Assembly (NCBI RefSeq): GCF_009208555.1
Contig: NZ_WFLI01000020.1
Span: 1-64,000, forward strand
Direction of reading: 5' to 3'
Length of the DNA stretch: 64,000 nt
Source of the DNA: Janthinobacterium violaceinigrum
GTDB taxonomy: Bacteria > Pseudomonadota > Gammaproteobacteria > Burkholderiales > Burkholderiaceae_D
How positions within the stretch are numbered: position 1 is the stretch's first letter; each line of letters starts with the position of its first letter. This document shows positions 16,077 to 23,539 of this stretch, piece after piece. The notes under the pieces were generated by a model. It was not told where the DNA came from, searched no databases, and saw nothing but the letters and a program-made list of their open reading frames with translations. The position numbers and the translations under genes were made by a program.

Positions 16077-16131
16077 GGTTCTCAACTATCGGGGCTGGGC
16101 CCGCCGGGTCCGGCCTCGCTGGTCGGAAGTG

Positions 16132-16155
16132 CCGGCTTGATATGCATCAAGCCGG
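16132..16155 (+). terminator. Terminator after the TonB receptor gene
   Basis: CCGGCTTGAT and ATCAAGCCGG form a perfect 10-bp stem with an ATGC loop followed by TTTGTTGT. It lies 55 bases past the receptor stop and separates it from the esterase gene. Confidence 0.85.
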
Positions 16156-16202
16156 TTTGTTGTCACTGTTCTCGTCGTCAATAACAATCATGGGAGACTG
16201 GC

Positions 16203-17198
16203 ATGGCAAATCTGCATCAGCAACTGCGTCATTTATTATCAGCAATCATCGCCGCCTGCGGCTTGCTGGCCGCGCTGCCGGCGGCCGCCGGGCAGTGGGA
16301 CTTCGGCCTCTATGCGAGCCTGTGGGGTTCGCGCGAATATCAGGTCTGGCTGCCGAGCAATTACAATCCGAACACGCCGCTGCCCGTCGTGCTGATGCTG
16401 CACGGCTGCGGTTCCGAGCCCAACAGCATGGCCGCCGTCAGCCGCTATAACGAACTGGCCGACAGCGAGAACTTCATCGTCGTCTACCCGCGCCAGAACG
16501 TCACGGCCAATCCCATGCGCTGCTGGAATTTCATGTTGCCGCTGAACCAGGAGCGGGGCACGGGCGAGCCGGCCGTGCTGATGGGCATCCTGAACAAGGT
16601 CAAGAATAAATATGCGGTGCAGGACAGCCGCGTGTATGTGACGGGTATCTCGGCCGGCGGCGCCATGGCGTCCATCATGGCCGCCTGCTATTCGGACGTG
16701 TTTGCCGCCGTGATGGTGCATTCGGGCGGCATGTACAAGGGCGCCACGGGCATGATCACGGCCGCCGATTCCTTGTTCAACGGCAGCTCCTTCGACCCGA
16801 AAGTGCGGGGCAAGGATGCGTGGCGCTGCTCGGGTTCGCCGCACCGGCTGATGCCGACGATGGTATTCCACGGCACGTCCGACATCGTCGTCAATCCCGT
16901 CAACGGCGAGCAAACCATCGAGCAATTCCTGCAGACCAGCGATTACGGCGACGATGGCCTCGACAATGACAGCGTGCGCTACCGTGCCGACAGCATCGTG
17001 CGCCAGACGGTGCCGTATGGCCGCAGCTATTCCATCGACACCTATCTGCACAACGGCGCCGTCATCGCGCAAAAGTACACGGTCGAGGGCATGAACCACG
17101 CGTGGAGCGGCGGTCCTCCCGGCTGGCCGTTCAGCGATGAACTGGGCCCGGACGCCACCGTGATCAGCTGGAATTTCTTCAAGAATTACCAGCGCTGA
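16203..17198 (+). CDS. Secreted PHB-depolymerase-family esterase
   Basis: 331 residues with a signal peptide (about 1-29, HLLSAIIAACGLLAALPAAAG). The serine-esterase core is LMLHGCGSEPNSM (oxyanion), GISAGGAMA with nucleophile Ser150, Asp227 in FHGTSDIV and His299 in MNHAW. This matches the Esterase_phb (LpqC/CE1-like) family, which includes extracellular poly(3-hydroxybutyrate) depolymerases and feruloyl/acetylxylan esterases. No substrate-binding domain or linker is present, so a soluble substrate or feruloyl-type ester is more likely than crystalline PHB. It is predicted to be exported. Its own terminator lies at 17229-17255. Confidence 0.9.
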   Translation: MANLHQQLRHLLSAIIAACGLLAALPAAAGQWDFGLYASLWGSREYQVWLPSNYNPNTPLPVVLMLHGCGSEPNSMAAVSRYNELADSENFIVVYPRQNVTANPMRCWNFMLPLNQERGTGEPAVLMGILNKVKNKYAVQDSRVYVTGISAGGAMASIMAACYSDVFAAVMVHSGGMYKGATGMITAADSLFNGSSFDPKVRGKDAWRCSGSPHRLMPTMVFHGTSDIVVNPVNGEQTIEQFLQTSDYGDDGLDNDSVRYRADSIVRQTVPYGRSYSIDTYLHNGAVIAQKYTVEGMNHAWSGGPPGWPFSDELGPDATVISWNFFKNYQR

Positions 17199-17228
17199 TG
17201 GCGTGAGGAAATTTCCGGCTTGTACAAT

Positions 17229-17255
17229 GGGGCGCAGCAATTGCGCCCCATTTTT
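17229..17255 (+). terminator. Terminator after the esterase gene
   Basis: GGGGCGCA and TGCGCCCC pair around a 5-base loop and are followed by ATTTTT. It lies 31 bases past the esterase stop and immediately before the next gene. Confidence 0.85.
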
Positions 17256-17273
17256 ATGCCTGTGAAAGATCTC

Positions 17274-18137
17274 ATGCCTGCTCGCCGCCTGCTGTCCTTT
17301 ATTGCCCTTGTATTGCTGTCTGCGTGCGCCAGCGTCGTCCCACCCGCCCCATCGGCGGCCTACGCACTGGCATTCGAGCGTGCTGCCCAGCAAGACAGCA
17401 TGCGCAGCGAATGCGACTGGAGCGTGCGCTATGCGCCCGTCGCAGCAAACGACGCCAGCGTGGCGCAACTGCAGGCGATTGCCACGGCGCGCCTGGCGGC
17501 CTTGCAGCTGGTGCCGGCCTGGACCTTGTCCATGCCCGGCAGCGAGGCGCACGCCTTTACCGAGTCGGAGCAGGACCGCGCGGGGTTGCAATTGCTGCTC
17601 AGCATAGTCTTGCCGGCCATGGAACGCTATCCGGCCCGCGTCTTCGCGCAAACAGGCTTGCGCCACGTGGTGCTGGTGAAAGATTTGAGCGTGGACGGCC
17701 AGCGCCGGCTGGCCATGCCGGCGCCGGAAATCGACAGCGTCGTCTACGCCGACAACATGCTGGCCGCGATGTGTCCATCCGGCATGGAGCTGCGCGTGCA
17801 CCACGAGTATTACCACTTCATCGAATACCGGCTGTTCAACGATTTCTATTACCGCGACCCCGCCTGGCTGGCGCTGAACCCGCCCGGCGCAGCCTACGGC
17901 CAGGGCGGTGCCACGGCCTATGGCAAGGGCTTCCAGAACCTGGGCCACCCGCAGCCGGGCCTCGTCAGCCTGTACGCGGCCTACGGCCCCGAGGAAGACA
18001 AGGCGGAAGTATTTGGCTGGATGATGACGCCGGAGTATGCGCGGCGGCTGGAGGAGTGGAGCCTGGCAGATGCGGCGCTGGCGGCCAAGCGGCACGTCTT
18101 GCGGCAAGTACTGGCCAGCAAGTCAACTGCCGACTAA
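17274..18137 (+). CDS. Lipoprotein with HExxH zinc-protease motif
   Basis: 287 residues from the ATG at 17274; an ATG at 17256 directly abuts the upstream terminator. The N terminus MPARRLLSFIALVLLSAC is a lipoprotein signal peptide with lipobox LSAC, lipidated at Cys18. HEYYH at 177-181 fits the HExxH zinc-binding motif, and an EEDKAEVFGWMM segment about 65 residues later could give the third ligand (Glu). This is the layout of gluzincin-like envelope peptidases. The rest of the protein matches no family I can name. Predicted outer-membrane or periplasmic lipoprotein, plausibly a peptidase; activity is inference. Confidence 0.7.
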   Translation: MPARRLLSFIALVLLSACASVVPPAPSAAYALAFERAAQQDSMRSECDWSVRYAPVAANDASVAQLQAIATARLAALQLVPAWTLSMPGSEAHAFTESEQDRAGLQLLLSIVLPAMERYPARVFAQTGLRHVVLVKDLSVDGQRRLAMPAPEIDSVVYADNMLAAMCPSGMELRVHHEYYHFIEYRLFNDFYYRDPAWLALNPPGAAYGQGGATAYGKGFQNLGHPQPGLVSLYAAYGPEEDKAEVFGWMMTPEYARRLEEWSLADAALAAKRHVLRQVLASKSTAD

Positions 18138-18259
18138 AGATCCAATCGGTTTCGCCAGCTTCCGCACGTCCTGATCCCGCATGCTCCTGGTATTTCCTGG
18201 TAACTATATAATCTGCGCTTGGGCGATACCCGCCCTGGAACGTCGATTGAAGGAATGCC

Positions 18260-18922
18260 ATGCCAAGATATTTCGTGCGCCCCTTGGCGCTGTGTGTAGT
18301 GTCGGCTGCGTGCCTCTCTGCCCATGCCGCCGAGGCGGTGGCGGTGGATGCGCAGCAGCGCGCGTCCTTGCTGGAATTTTATGCGCAGCAATATCCGGGC
18401 GAGCCGGCTGCGCGCACCGTGTTCGAGAGCGTGCCCGTGGTAGGCAGCCGCGGCAGCGAAGTGGTGGGCAGCGTGGAAACGTCGCCGTACCGCGGGCATG
18501 GCGCGCTGTGCCGTACGCAGCGCACCAAGTTCGTGCTGCACGGCGAGGGCAAGCAGGCGCGCTGGCAAGAGGCGGGCATGGAGTATTACGCCTGGCTCGA
18601 CCGTGGCACCTGCCGCGCGGTGGCCGAACCCGTGCGCATGCTGCAGCGCGTCCCCGATGCGGAACTGGAAGGCGTGTTGCTGTACCAGAAGCCGCTGCTG
18701 GAGCGGGCGCGATTATTGATGGCAGGTAATACGGCATGTGCGCCATTGCGCGCGCTGAAGTTTGCGCTGGCAGCCGTCGACGTGGGCGCCGCTGCGCCGC
18801 GCGCCGAAGAGCGCTATGCGCTCGTGTTCAAGAGCGACCGCGACAGCTACGCCCGCGTCTGGCTGCGCAAGAGCGGCGCCCAGTATGACGCGTGGAATGT
18901 GACTTGCCCGCCGGTACTGTAA
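18260..18922 (+). CDS. Secreted protein, uncharacterised
   Basis: 220 residues with a clear signal peptide (MPRYFVRPLALCVVSAACLSAHAAEA). The mature part has several Cys residues (CRTQRTKF, RGTCRAV, NTACAPL, NVTCPPVL), consistent with disulfides in the periplasm. No catalytic motif is recognised. A TATAAT box (18207-18212) lies about 50 bases upstream, but the -35 region is poor. It stands between the HExxH lipoprotein and the DUF695 gene, all in one direction, with gaps that allow separate promoters. Confidence 0.65.
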   Translation: MPRYFVRPLALCVVSAACLSAHAAEAVAVDAQQRASLLEFYAQQYPGEPAARTVFESVPVVGSRGSEVVGSVETSPYRGHGALCRTQRTKFVLHGEGKQARWQEAGMEYYAWLDRGTCRAVAEPVRMLQRVPDAELEGVLLYQKPLLERARLLMAGNTACAPLRALKFALAAVDVGAAAPRAEERYALVFKSDRDSYARVWLRKSGAQYDAWNVTCPPVL

Positions 18923-18961
18923 GCTGCGCCCCCTCGATTTATTTTTTTGACTGTTGCAACC

Positions 18962-19402
18962 ATGAACCAGAATTCCACTTCCGCCCGCAGCTGGGGCACC
19001 ATCGTCACGCACAGCGACGAGATGGCCATCATCTACCGCTATGTCGACGCCTTCCATGACGAATGGGACCTGTCGTCGCAGCCGGACCGCATCATCATTG
19101 CCTGGCGTTATGAGGACGAAACGGGCATGCCCGCGCCGAACGAGCGCGAGCACATGGAAGAGCTGGAAGCGGCGCTGGCGCCAGTGGTGGAAGAGGAAGG
19201 CTTTGCCACGCTGGCGCTGGTGTCGACGGGCGAGAACTTGCGCGAGTGGATTTATTACACGCAGTCGGGCGAAGAGTTTTTCAACCGCCTGAACACGGCG
19301 CTGGCGCCGCGTCCAAAGTTCCCGATTGAAATCCGCAGCGCGGCCGACCCCACGTGGTCGACCTACGCGGGTTTCATGGCCGCACTGCCTCCAACGACCT
19401 GA
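18962..19402 (+). CDS. DUF695 domain protein
   Basis: 146 residues from the ATG at 18962; a TTG 15 bases earlier is less likely. It opens RSWGTIVTHSDEMAIIYRYVDAF and contains IIIAWRYEDETGMP, EELEAALAP and REWIYYTQSGEEFFNRLN, all typical of DUF695 proteins. These are small soluble proteins, often encoded with other unknown families, with no established activity. No signal peptide. It is convergent with the beta-lactamase gene, with a weak hairpin (19416-19441) between them. Confidence 0.8.
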   Translation: MNQNSTSARSWGTIVTHSDEMAIIYRYVDAFHDEWDLSSQPDRIIIAWRYEDETGMPAPNEREHMEELEAALAPVVEEEGFATLALVSTGENLREWIYYTQSGEEFFNRLNTALAPRPKFPIEIRSAADPTWSTYAGFMAALPPTT

Positions 19403-19415
19403 TCAAACCTGCTGC

Positions 19416-19441
19416 GCGTCGTGATCTTCTGCTCGCGACGC
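19416..19441. terminator. Weak bidirectional hairpin between DUF695 and bla
   Basis: GCGTCG (19416-19421) and CGACGC (19436-19441) pair over a 14-base loop; the plus strand continues ATTTATC. It is in the right place to end both convergent genes, but the stem is short and the U tract poor. Confidence 0.35.
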
Positions 19442-19462
19442 ATTTATCAGGGTTGGATCTAA

Positions 19463-20356
19463 TCAGGCCAACGCGGCGGCCACGATGCGCGTGGCGGCCG
19501 TGATAATGTCCTGATTCGTGTCCGCCTTTTTCTGTTCGCGCGTGTAATACACGGCGATCACCAGCGGCGCGCCGCTGGCCGGGTAGGCCACACCGATATC
19601 GTTGACGCTGCCATACGCGCCCGAGCCCGTTTTATCCGCCACCTGCCAGCCGGCGGGCACGCCGGCGCGGATGCGCTTGTCGCCCGTCGTGTTGCCGCGC
19701 ATCCAGGCGTCGAGCTGCTGGCGCTGCGGCGCAGGCAAGCTATTTCCCAATAACAGTTGCTGCAAGCTGTGCGCCATCGATGTGGGGCTGGCCGTGTCGC
19801 GCACTTCGCCGGGGATGGCGCTATTTAGTTCCGTTTCCCAGCGTTCCAGCTGGAACACCGTATTGCCGATGCTGCGCGCATACGCCGTCACCGCCTGCGG
19901 TCCGCCTAATATTTTCATCAAGAAATTGGCCGCGCTATTGTCGCTGTACTGCAAGGTGGCGGCGCACAGTTCGGCCACCGTCATGCCGTCGGCCAGATGC
20001 TTTTCCGTGATGGGCGAATAGGTGACCAGTTCCTTTTTCTCGTAGCGCACCTGCTGGTCCAGCAACCCCGGCTGGCTGACGCTGCGGGCCAGCACGGCGG
20101 CCGCCAGCATGGCCTTGAAGGTGCTGGCCAGGGGAAAGCGTTCGTCGGCGCGGTAGGCAACGCGCAGCTCGCTGCCATGGCGCCAGGCGGCAACGCCGAG
20201 GCGTCCGCCTGCGGCCTGTTCCAGCGCGGCCAGCTGCGTCTGGGCGGTGGCGATGCTGGTGGCGGGCGCGGCAAACAGCAGCGGTGCCGGGCACAGCAGG
20301 GCGGCGCCGCTGGCCAGCAGGAGGTGGCGGCGGACGTGGTTATGAGAGTCAGTCAT
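19463..20356 (-). CDS. Class A beta-lactamase
   Basis: 297 residues. All class A serine beta-lactamase motifs are present: S-T-F-K in LASTFKAML (Ser70), SDN in QYSDNSAAN (130 loop), E-R-W-E-T-E-L-N (Glu166 omega loop) and K-T-G in VADKTGSGAYG (234). The N terminus MTDSHNHVRRHLLLASGAALL has an RR pair before the hydrophobic core, so Tat export to the periplasm is possible. The ATG overlaps the stop of the histidine kinase gene by 8 bases (ATGACTGA), so the two are translated from one message. The substrate spectrum (penicillinase, extended or carbapenemase) cannot be told here; no AmpR-type regulator is adjacent. Confidence 0.95.
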   Translation of the reverse strand: MTDSHNHVRRHLLLASGAALLCPAPLLFAAPATSIATAQTQLAALEQAAGGRLGVAAWRHGSELRVAYRADERFPLASTFKAMLAAAVLARSVSQPGLLDQQVRYEKKELVTYSPITEKHLADGMTVAELCAATLQYSDNSAANFLMKILGGPQAVTAYARSIGNTVFQLERWETELNSAIPGEVRDTASPTSMAHSLQQLLLGNSLPAPQRQQLDAWMRGNTTGDKRIRAGVPAGWQVADKTGSGAYGSVNDIGVAYPASGAPLVIAVYYTREQKKADTNQDIITAATRIVAAALA

Positions 20357-23030
20357 GGTCGGTAGGTGTTTTTGGAGTGGAAAGGGTGGCCAGCAGTTCG
20401 CCGATGGCGAGCAGGTTGGCCGGCTTGGTCAAATGGTGGTCGAAGCCGGCCGCGCTCGATTGGCTGCGGTCGTTTTCGGCGCCCCAGCCCGTCAAGGCAA
20501 CGAGCACGACTTCGGCGCCGGCCGGCAGCTGGCGCAGCGCGCGCGCCACGTCGTAGCCGTTCATGCCGGGCAGGCCGATGTCGAGGAAGATGACGTCTGG
20601 CAAGAATTGCGGCGTCACGGCCAGGGCCTGCGCGCCGTCGTGGGCCACGTGCGTGGCATGGCCCATCATGTCGAGCACGGCGGCCAGGGTATCGGCCGCA
20701 TCGACATTGTCGTCGACCACCAGCACGCGGAAGTGCGAGCCGCTGGCGGTGTTGACGGCGGCCGCCGGTGCCGTCGTCGTTTTTGTTTCCTCCTTCAGCA
20801 GCGGCAGGCGTACACTGAAGGTGCTGCCCAGGCCGGCGCCGGGACTGGCCGCCGTGGCGCTGCCGCCATGCAACTCGGCCAGGCGCCGCACCAGCGACAG
20901 GCCAATGCCCAGCCCGCCTTGCGCACGGCCCATGTTCTGTCCCACCTGGGTAAACATGTCGAACACGGTGGTGATCGATTCGGCGGGGATGCCGACGCCG
21001 CTGTCCTTGACCTCGATCAATGCCTCGTTGCCATCGCGCCCCGCGCGCAAGGCGATGTGGCCGCCGGCGGGCGTGTACTTGGCTGCATTGTTGAGCAAAT
21101 TGCCCAGCACTTGCGCCAGCCGCGTGGGATCGGCTTCGAGCGGAAGCGCCTGCTCGTCCAGTTGCACCTGCAACTGGTGACGGCCCGCTTCGATCAGCGG
21201 CATGCTCGTTTCCACGGCGCTGGCGATGATGGTTTTCAAGTCCGTGCGTTCGAGCTTGAGTTCGATCTGGCCCCGCGTGATGCGGGCCACGTCCAGCAAA
21301 TCATTGACCAGATGCACCATCTGATTGACTTGCCGCTCCATCACGTCGCGCACGCGCGCCACGGTGGCGGGCTTGTCGGCGGCCAGGCGCATGATTTGCA
21401 AGCCGTTGCGGATGGGCGCCAGCGGATTGCGCAGTTCGTGCGCCAGGGTGGCCAGGAATTCCGTCTTGCGCCGGTCCATTTCGGACAGGTTGTCGGCCAG
21501 CTGGCGCAGCTGCTGCTCCGAGCGCTTGCGCTCGCTGATGTCGCTGAATAGCACCGTCAGCAAACGGCTGCCGGGGCCGCCCAGGCGCGCGGCAAACACT
21601 TCGAACCAGCGCTCCATGGCCACGGCTTCGTTTTCGTAGCGCACGGGTTCGCCAGTCTTGACGACCTGGTCGTACAGGTCGAACCAGTGCTGGTCGTGAT
21701 CGGGCACGAAGCTGCGGATGGTCTTGCCGATGGCATTGTCCAGCCCCGATTGCTTGACGAAGGCCGGGTTGCCTTCCAGGTAGCGGAAATCGATGGGGCG
21801 GCCTTGCTCGTCGTACAGCATTTCGATGACGCAAAAGGCCTGGTCCATCAGTTCGATCAAGGTGCGGTAGCGTTCCTCGCTGCGGCGCAATGCATCTTCC
21901 ACCTGTTTCTGGCGCGTGATATCGAGCAGGACACCGGGCAATTGCAGGGGCGTGCCATCGGGCGCGTATTCCGCGCGGCCCCGCGCGATGACCGAGCGAT
22001 ATTCGCCATCGTCATCGCCGGCACTGACGCGGTAGCTGGCCTCGAACGGCGTGTGCGCGCGCAGCGCCTCGGCGATCTGCGCGCTGACTTGCTCGCGGTC
22101 ATCGGGATGGATGATCTCCAGGTAGCGCGCCAGCGGCGCCGCCGTGGCCGCATCGGCATTGACGGGAAACAGGCGCGCCATATTGCTGTCAGCCGTGACC
22201 CGGTCGGCAACGATATCCCAGTTCCAGGTGGCCACTTCGCCGGCTGCCAGGGTCAGGCGCAGGGTTTCCTCGTTTTGCTTGCTGGCCGTCAGGTCGAGCG
22301 AGATGCCGGACAGGGCGATCACGTTGCCGGCGCCGTCGCTGGCGCAGGTGCCGCGCATGTGCGTCCAGTGCAGCGAGCCGTCGGGCCAGCGCACGCGCAG
22401 GTCGATCTCGAAATCGCCGGCGCTGGCGATGGCCGCGTGCACCACCGTCTGCCAATGCTGCAGGTCGCCGTCGAGCATGGCGCCCGTCAGCTGGGCGTAA
22501 TCGATGTGGCTGGCTGGCGGCAGGCCCAGATTGGCCTTGAACGCATCGGAGCCGGACATGCTGCCGCTGCCCAGGTCGATTTCCCACGTACCCATGCGGC
22601 CCCCTTGCATGGCCAGGCGCAGCCGCTGTTCCGTCTGCCGTTGCTGGGTCACGTCGCAATGCGAGCCCAGCCATTCATACACGCTGCCGTCGGGCGCGCG
22701 CACGGGCAGCATGCGCACGATGACATTGCGGTAGGCGCCGCTGACGTGGCGCAGCCGGTATTCCGTTTCGAACACGGTCGTCAGGTGCGTCGGCATGACG
22801 TAAGGCAAGTTGCGGTCGTCCGGATGCAGGGCGTTGATCCAGCCGCGGCCCAGCAGTTCGGCCTCGGTCTGGCCCGTGAAGGCGCGCCAGGACGGCTGGT
22901 CCGCATCGAACTGGCCGAAGGTTTTCGTGCTCCAGACGATGTCGCAATGGGCGCCCAGCAGCAAATGTGCCGCCTGGGCGGCGGCGATGGAGGATGGGAC
23001 GGCGTGGCTGGGCTGGCTGGGTTCTGGCAT
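20349..23030 (-). CDS. Hybrid sensor histidine kinase with four PAS domains and a receiver
   Basis: 893 residues if started at the ATG at 23030 (MPEPSQPSHAV); no strong ribosome site is visible, and the frame stays open farther upstream without homology. No membrane helices, so a cytosolic sensor. Four PAS/PAC repeats fill residues 20-510. HisKA follows with phospho-acceptor His531 in LAHELRNPL, then HATPase with N box LLNNAAKYT near 647 and G boxes DSGVGIP and GGLGIGLSLV. The C-terminal receiver (about 767-885) has VVDDN, phospho-acceptor Asp817 in FLDIGLPG and KP near 875. The gene overlaps the beta-lactamase start by 8 bases. Output partner not nearby; co-expression with bla suggests a cell-wall or antibiotic signal, unproven. 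Confidence 0.9.
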   Translation of the reverse strand: MPEPSQPSHAVPSSIAAAQAAHLLLGAHCDIVWSTKTFGQFDADQPSWRAFTGQTEAELLGRGWINALHPDDRNLPYVMPTHLTTVFETEYRLRHVSGAYRNVIVRMLPVRAPDGSVYEWLGSHCDVTQQRQTEQRLRLAMQGGRMGTWEIDLGSGSMSGSDAFKANLGLPPASHIDYAQLTGAMLDGDLQHWQTVVHAAIASAGDFEIDLRVRWPDGSLHWTHMRGTCASDGAGNVIALSGISLDLTASKQNEETLRLTLAAGEVATWNWDIVADRVTADSNMARLFPVNADAATAAPLARYLEIIHPDDREQVSAQIAEALRAHTPFEASYRVSAGDDDGEYRSVIARGRAEYAPDGTPLQLPGVLLDITRQKQVEDALRRSEERYRTLIELMDQAFCVIEMLYDEQGRPIDFRYLEGNPAFVKQSGLDNAIGKTIRSFVPDHDQHWFDLYDQVVKTGEPVRYENEAVAMERWFEVFAARLGGPGSRLLTVLFSDISERKRSEQQLRQLADNLSEMDRRKTEFLATLAHELRNPLAPIRNGLQIMRLAADKPATVARVRDVMERQVNQMVHLVNDLLDVARITRGQIELKLERTDLKTIIASAVETSMPLIEAGRHQLQVQLDEQALPLEADPTRLAQVLGNLLNNAAKYTPAGGHIALRAGRDGNEALIEVKDSGVGIPAESITTVFDMFTQVGQNMGRAQGGLGIGLSLVRRLAELHGGSATAASPGAGLGSTFSVRLPLLKEETKTTTAPAAAVNTASGSHFRVLVVDDNVDAADTLAAVLDMMGHATHVAHDGAQALAVTPQFLPDVIFLDIGLPGMNGYDVARALRQLPAGAEVVLVALTGWGAENDRSQSSAAGFDHHLTKPANLLAIGELLATLSTPKTPTDHD

Positions 23031-23539
23031 GGAGGCGATCGGCGATGGTGCGGGGTGCTGCCGCCGCACTGGAATGGGGCGGCACGGCAGCTCAAGTCTG
23101 GCGATATTACAACTATTTTTACCGTCGGGGCTGTCTTGCAGGTCAGCAATTCCGCTTTCGGCTGGCCACGCGAAAAAGCTGCGTCGCGCGGCATGGCATC
23201 GGCGGAAATAGCAAGGCGAGCACGCTATTGTGGCTGAATAACCACTAGTCAGCCCTTTATGTTGATGAATGAATATTTTACATAACAATATTCTTGCAGC
23301 GCATAAGGCGCTTGAATTAAATTGGCGCCTTACTTCAAAGTCGGTGTTCATCAGACATCCCAGAGATGCGGCCAGAACCGCTGTCAGCTTGGACGACAGC
23401 CAGGGCAGAGCCAGTGACGCCGAGAGCGGAGAAACATCCGCTCGCGCTGCTGCACCGAGATGGTGCAGACGATCATCCAGCGCCGTACATAACCCGGAGA
23501 CAGGTTTCGCAATTCTTTTTTAAACTTCTGGGAAACAAC
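23031..23539. promoter_or_regulatory. Divergent intergenic region, kinase/TonB receptor, with inverted repeat
   Basis: 509 bases between the divergently read kinase and the second TonB receptor. The part nearest the kinase (23031-23247) is open on both strands but shows no protein features. AT-rich DNA at 23255-23300 contains a perfect inverted repeat GAATATT (23271-23277) and AATATTC (23287-23293) with a 9-base spacer. This is a likely regulatory site serving one or both genes. Convincing -35/-10 pairs could not be assigned. Confidence 0.4.

Noticed and set aside
13632..16085. 817-codon minus-strand frame opposite the TonB receptor
   Set aside because: Composition is dominated by Arg, Ala, Val and His from antisense GC codons; the plus-strand receptor has a signal peptide, plug and barrel signatures.
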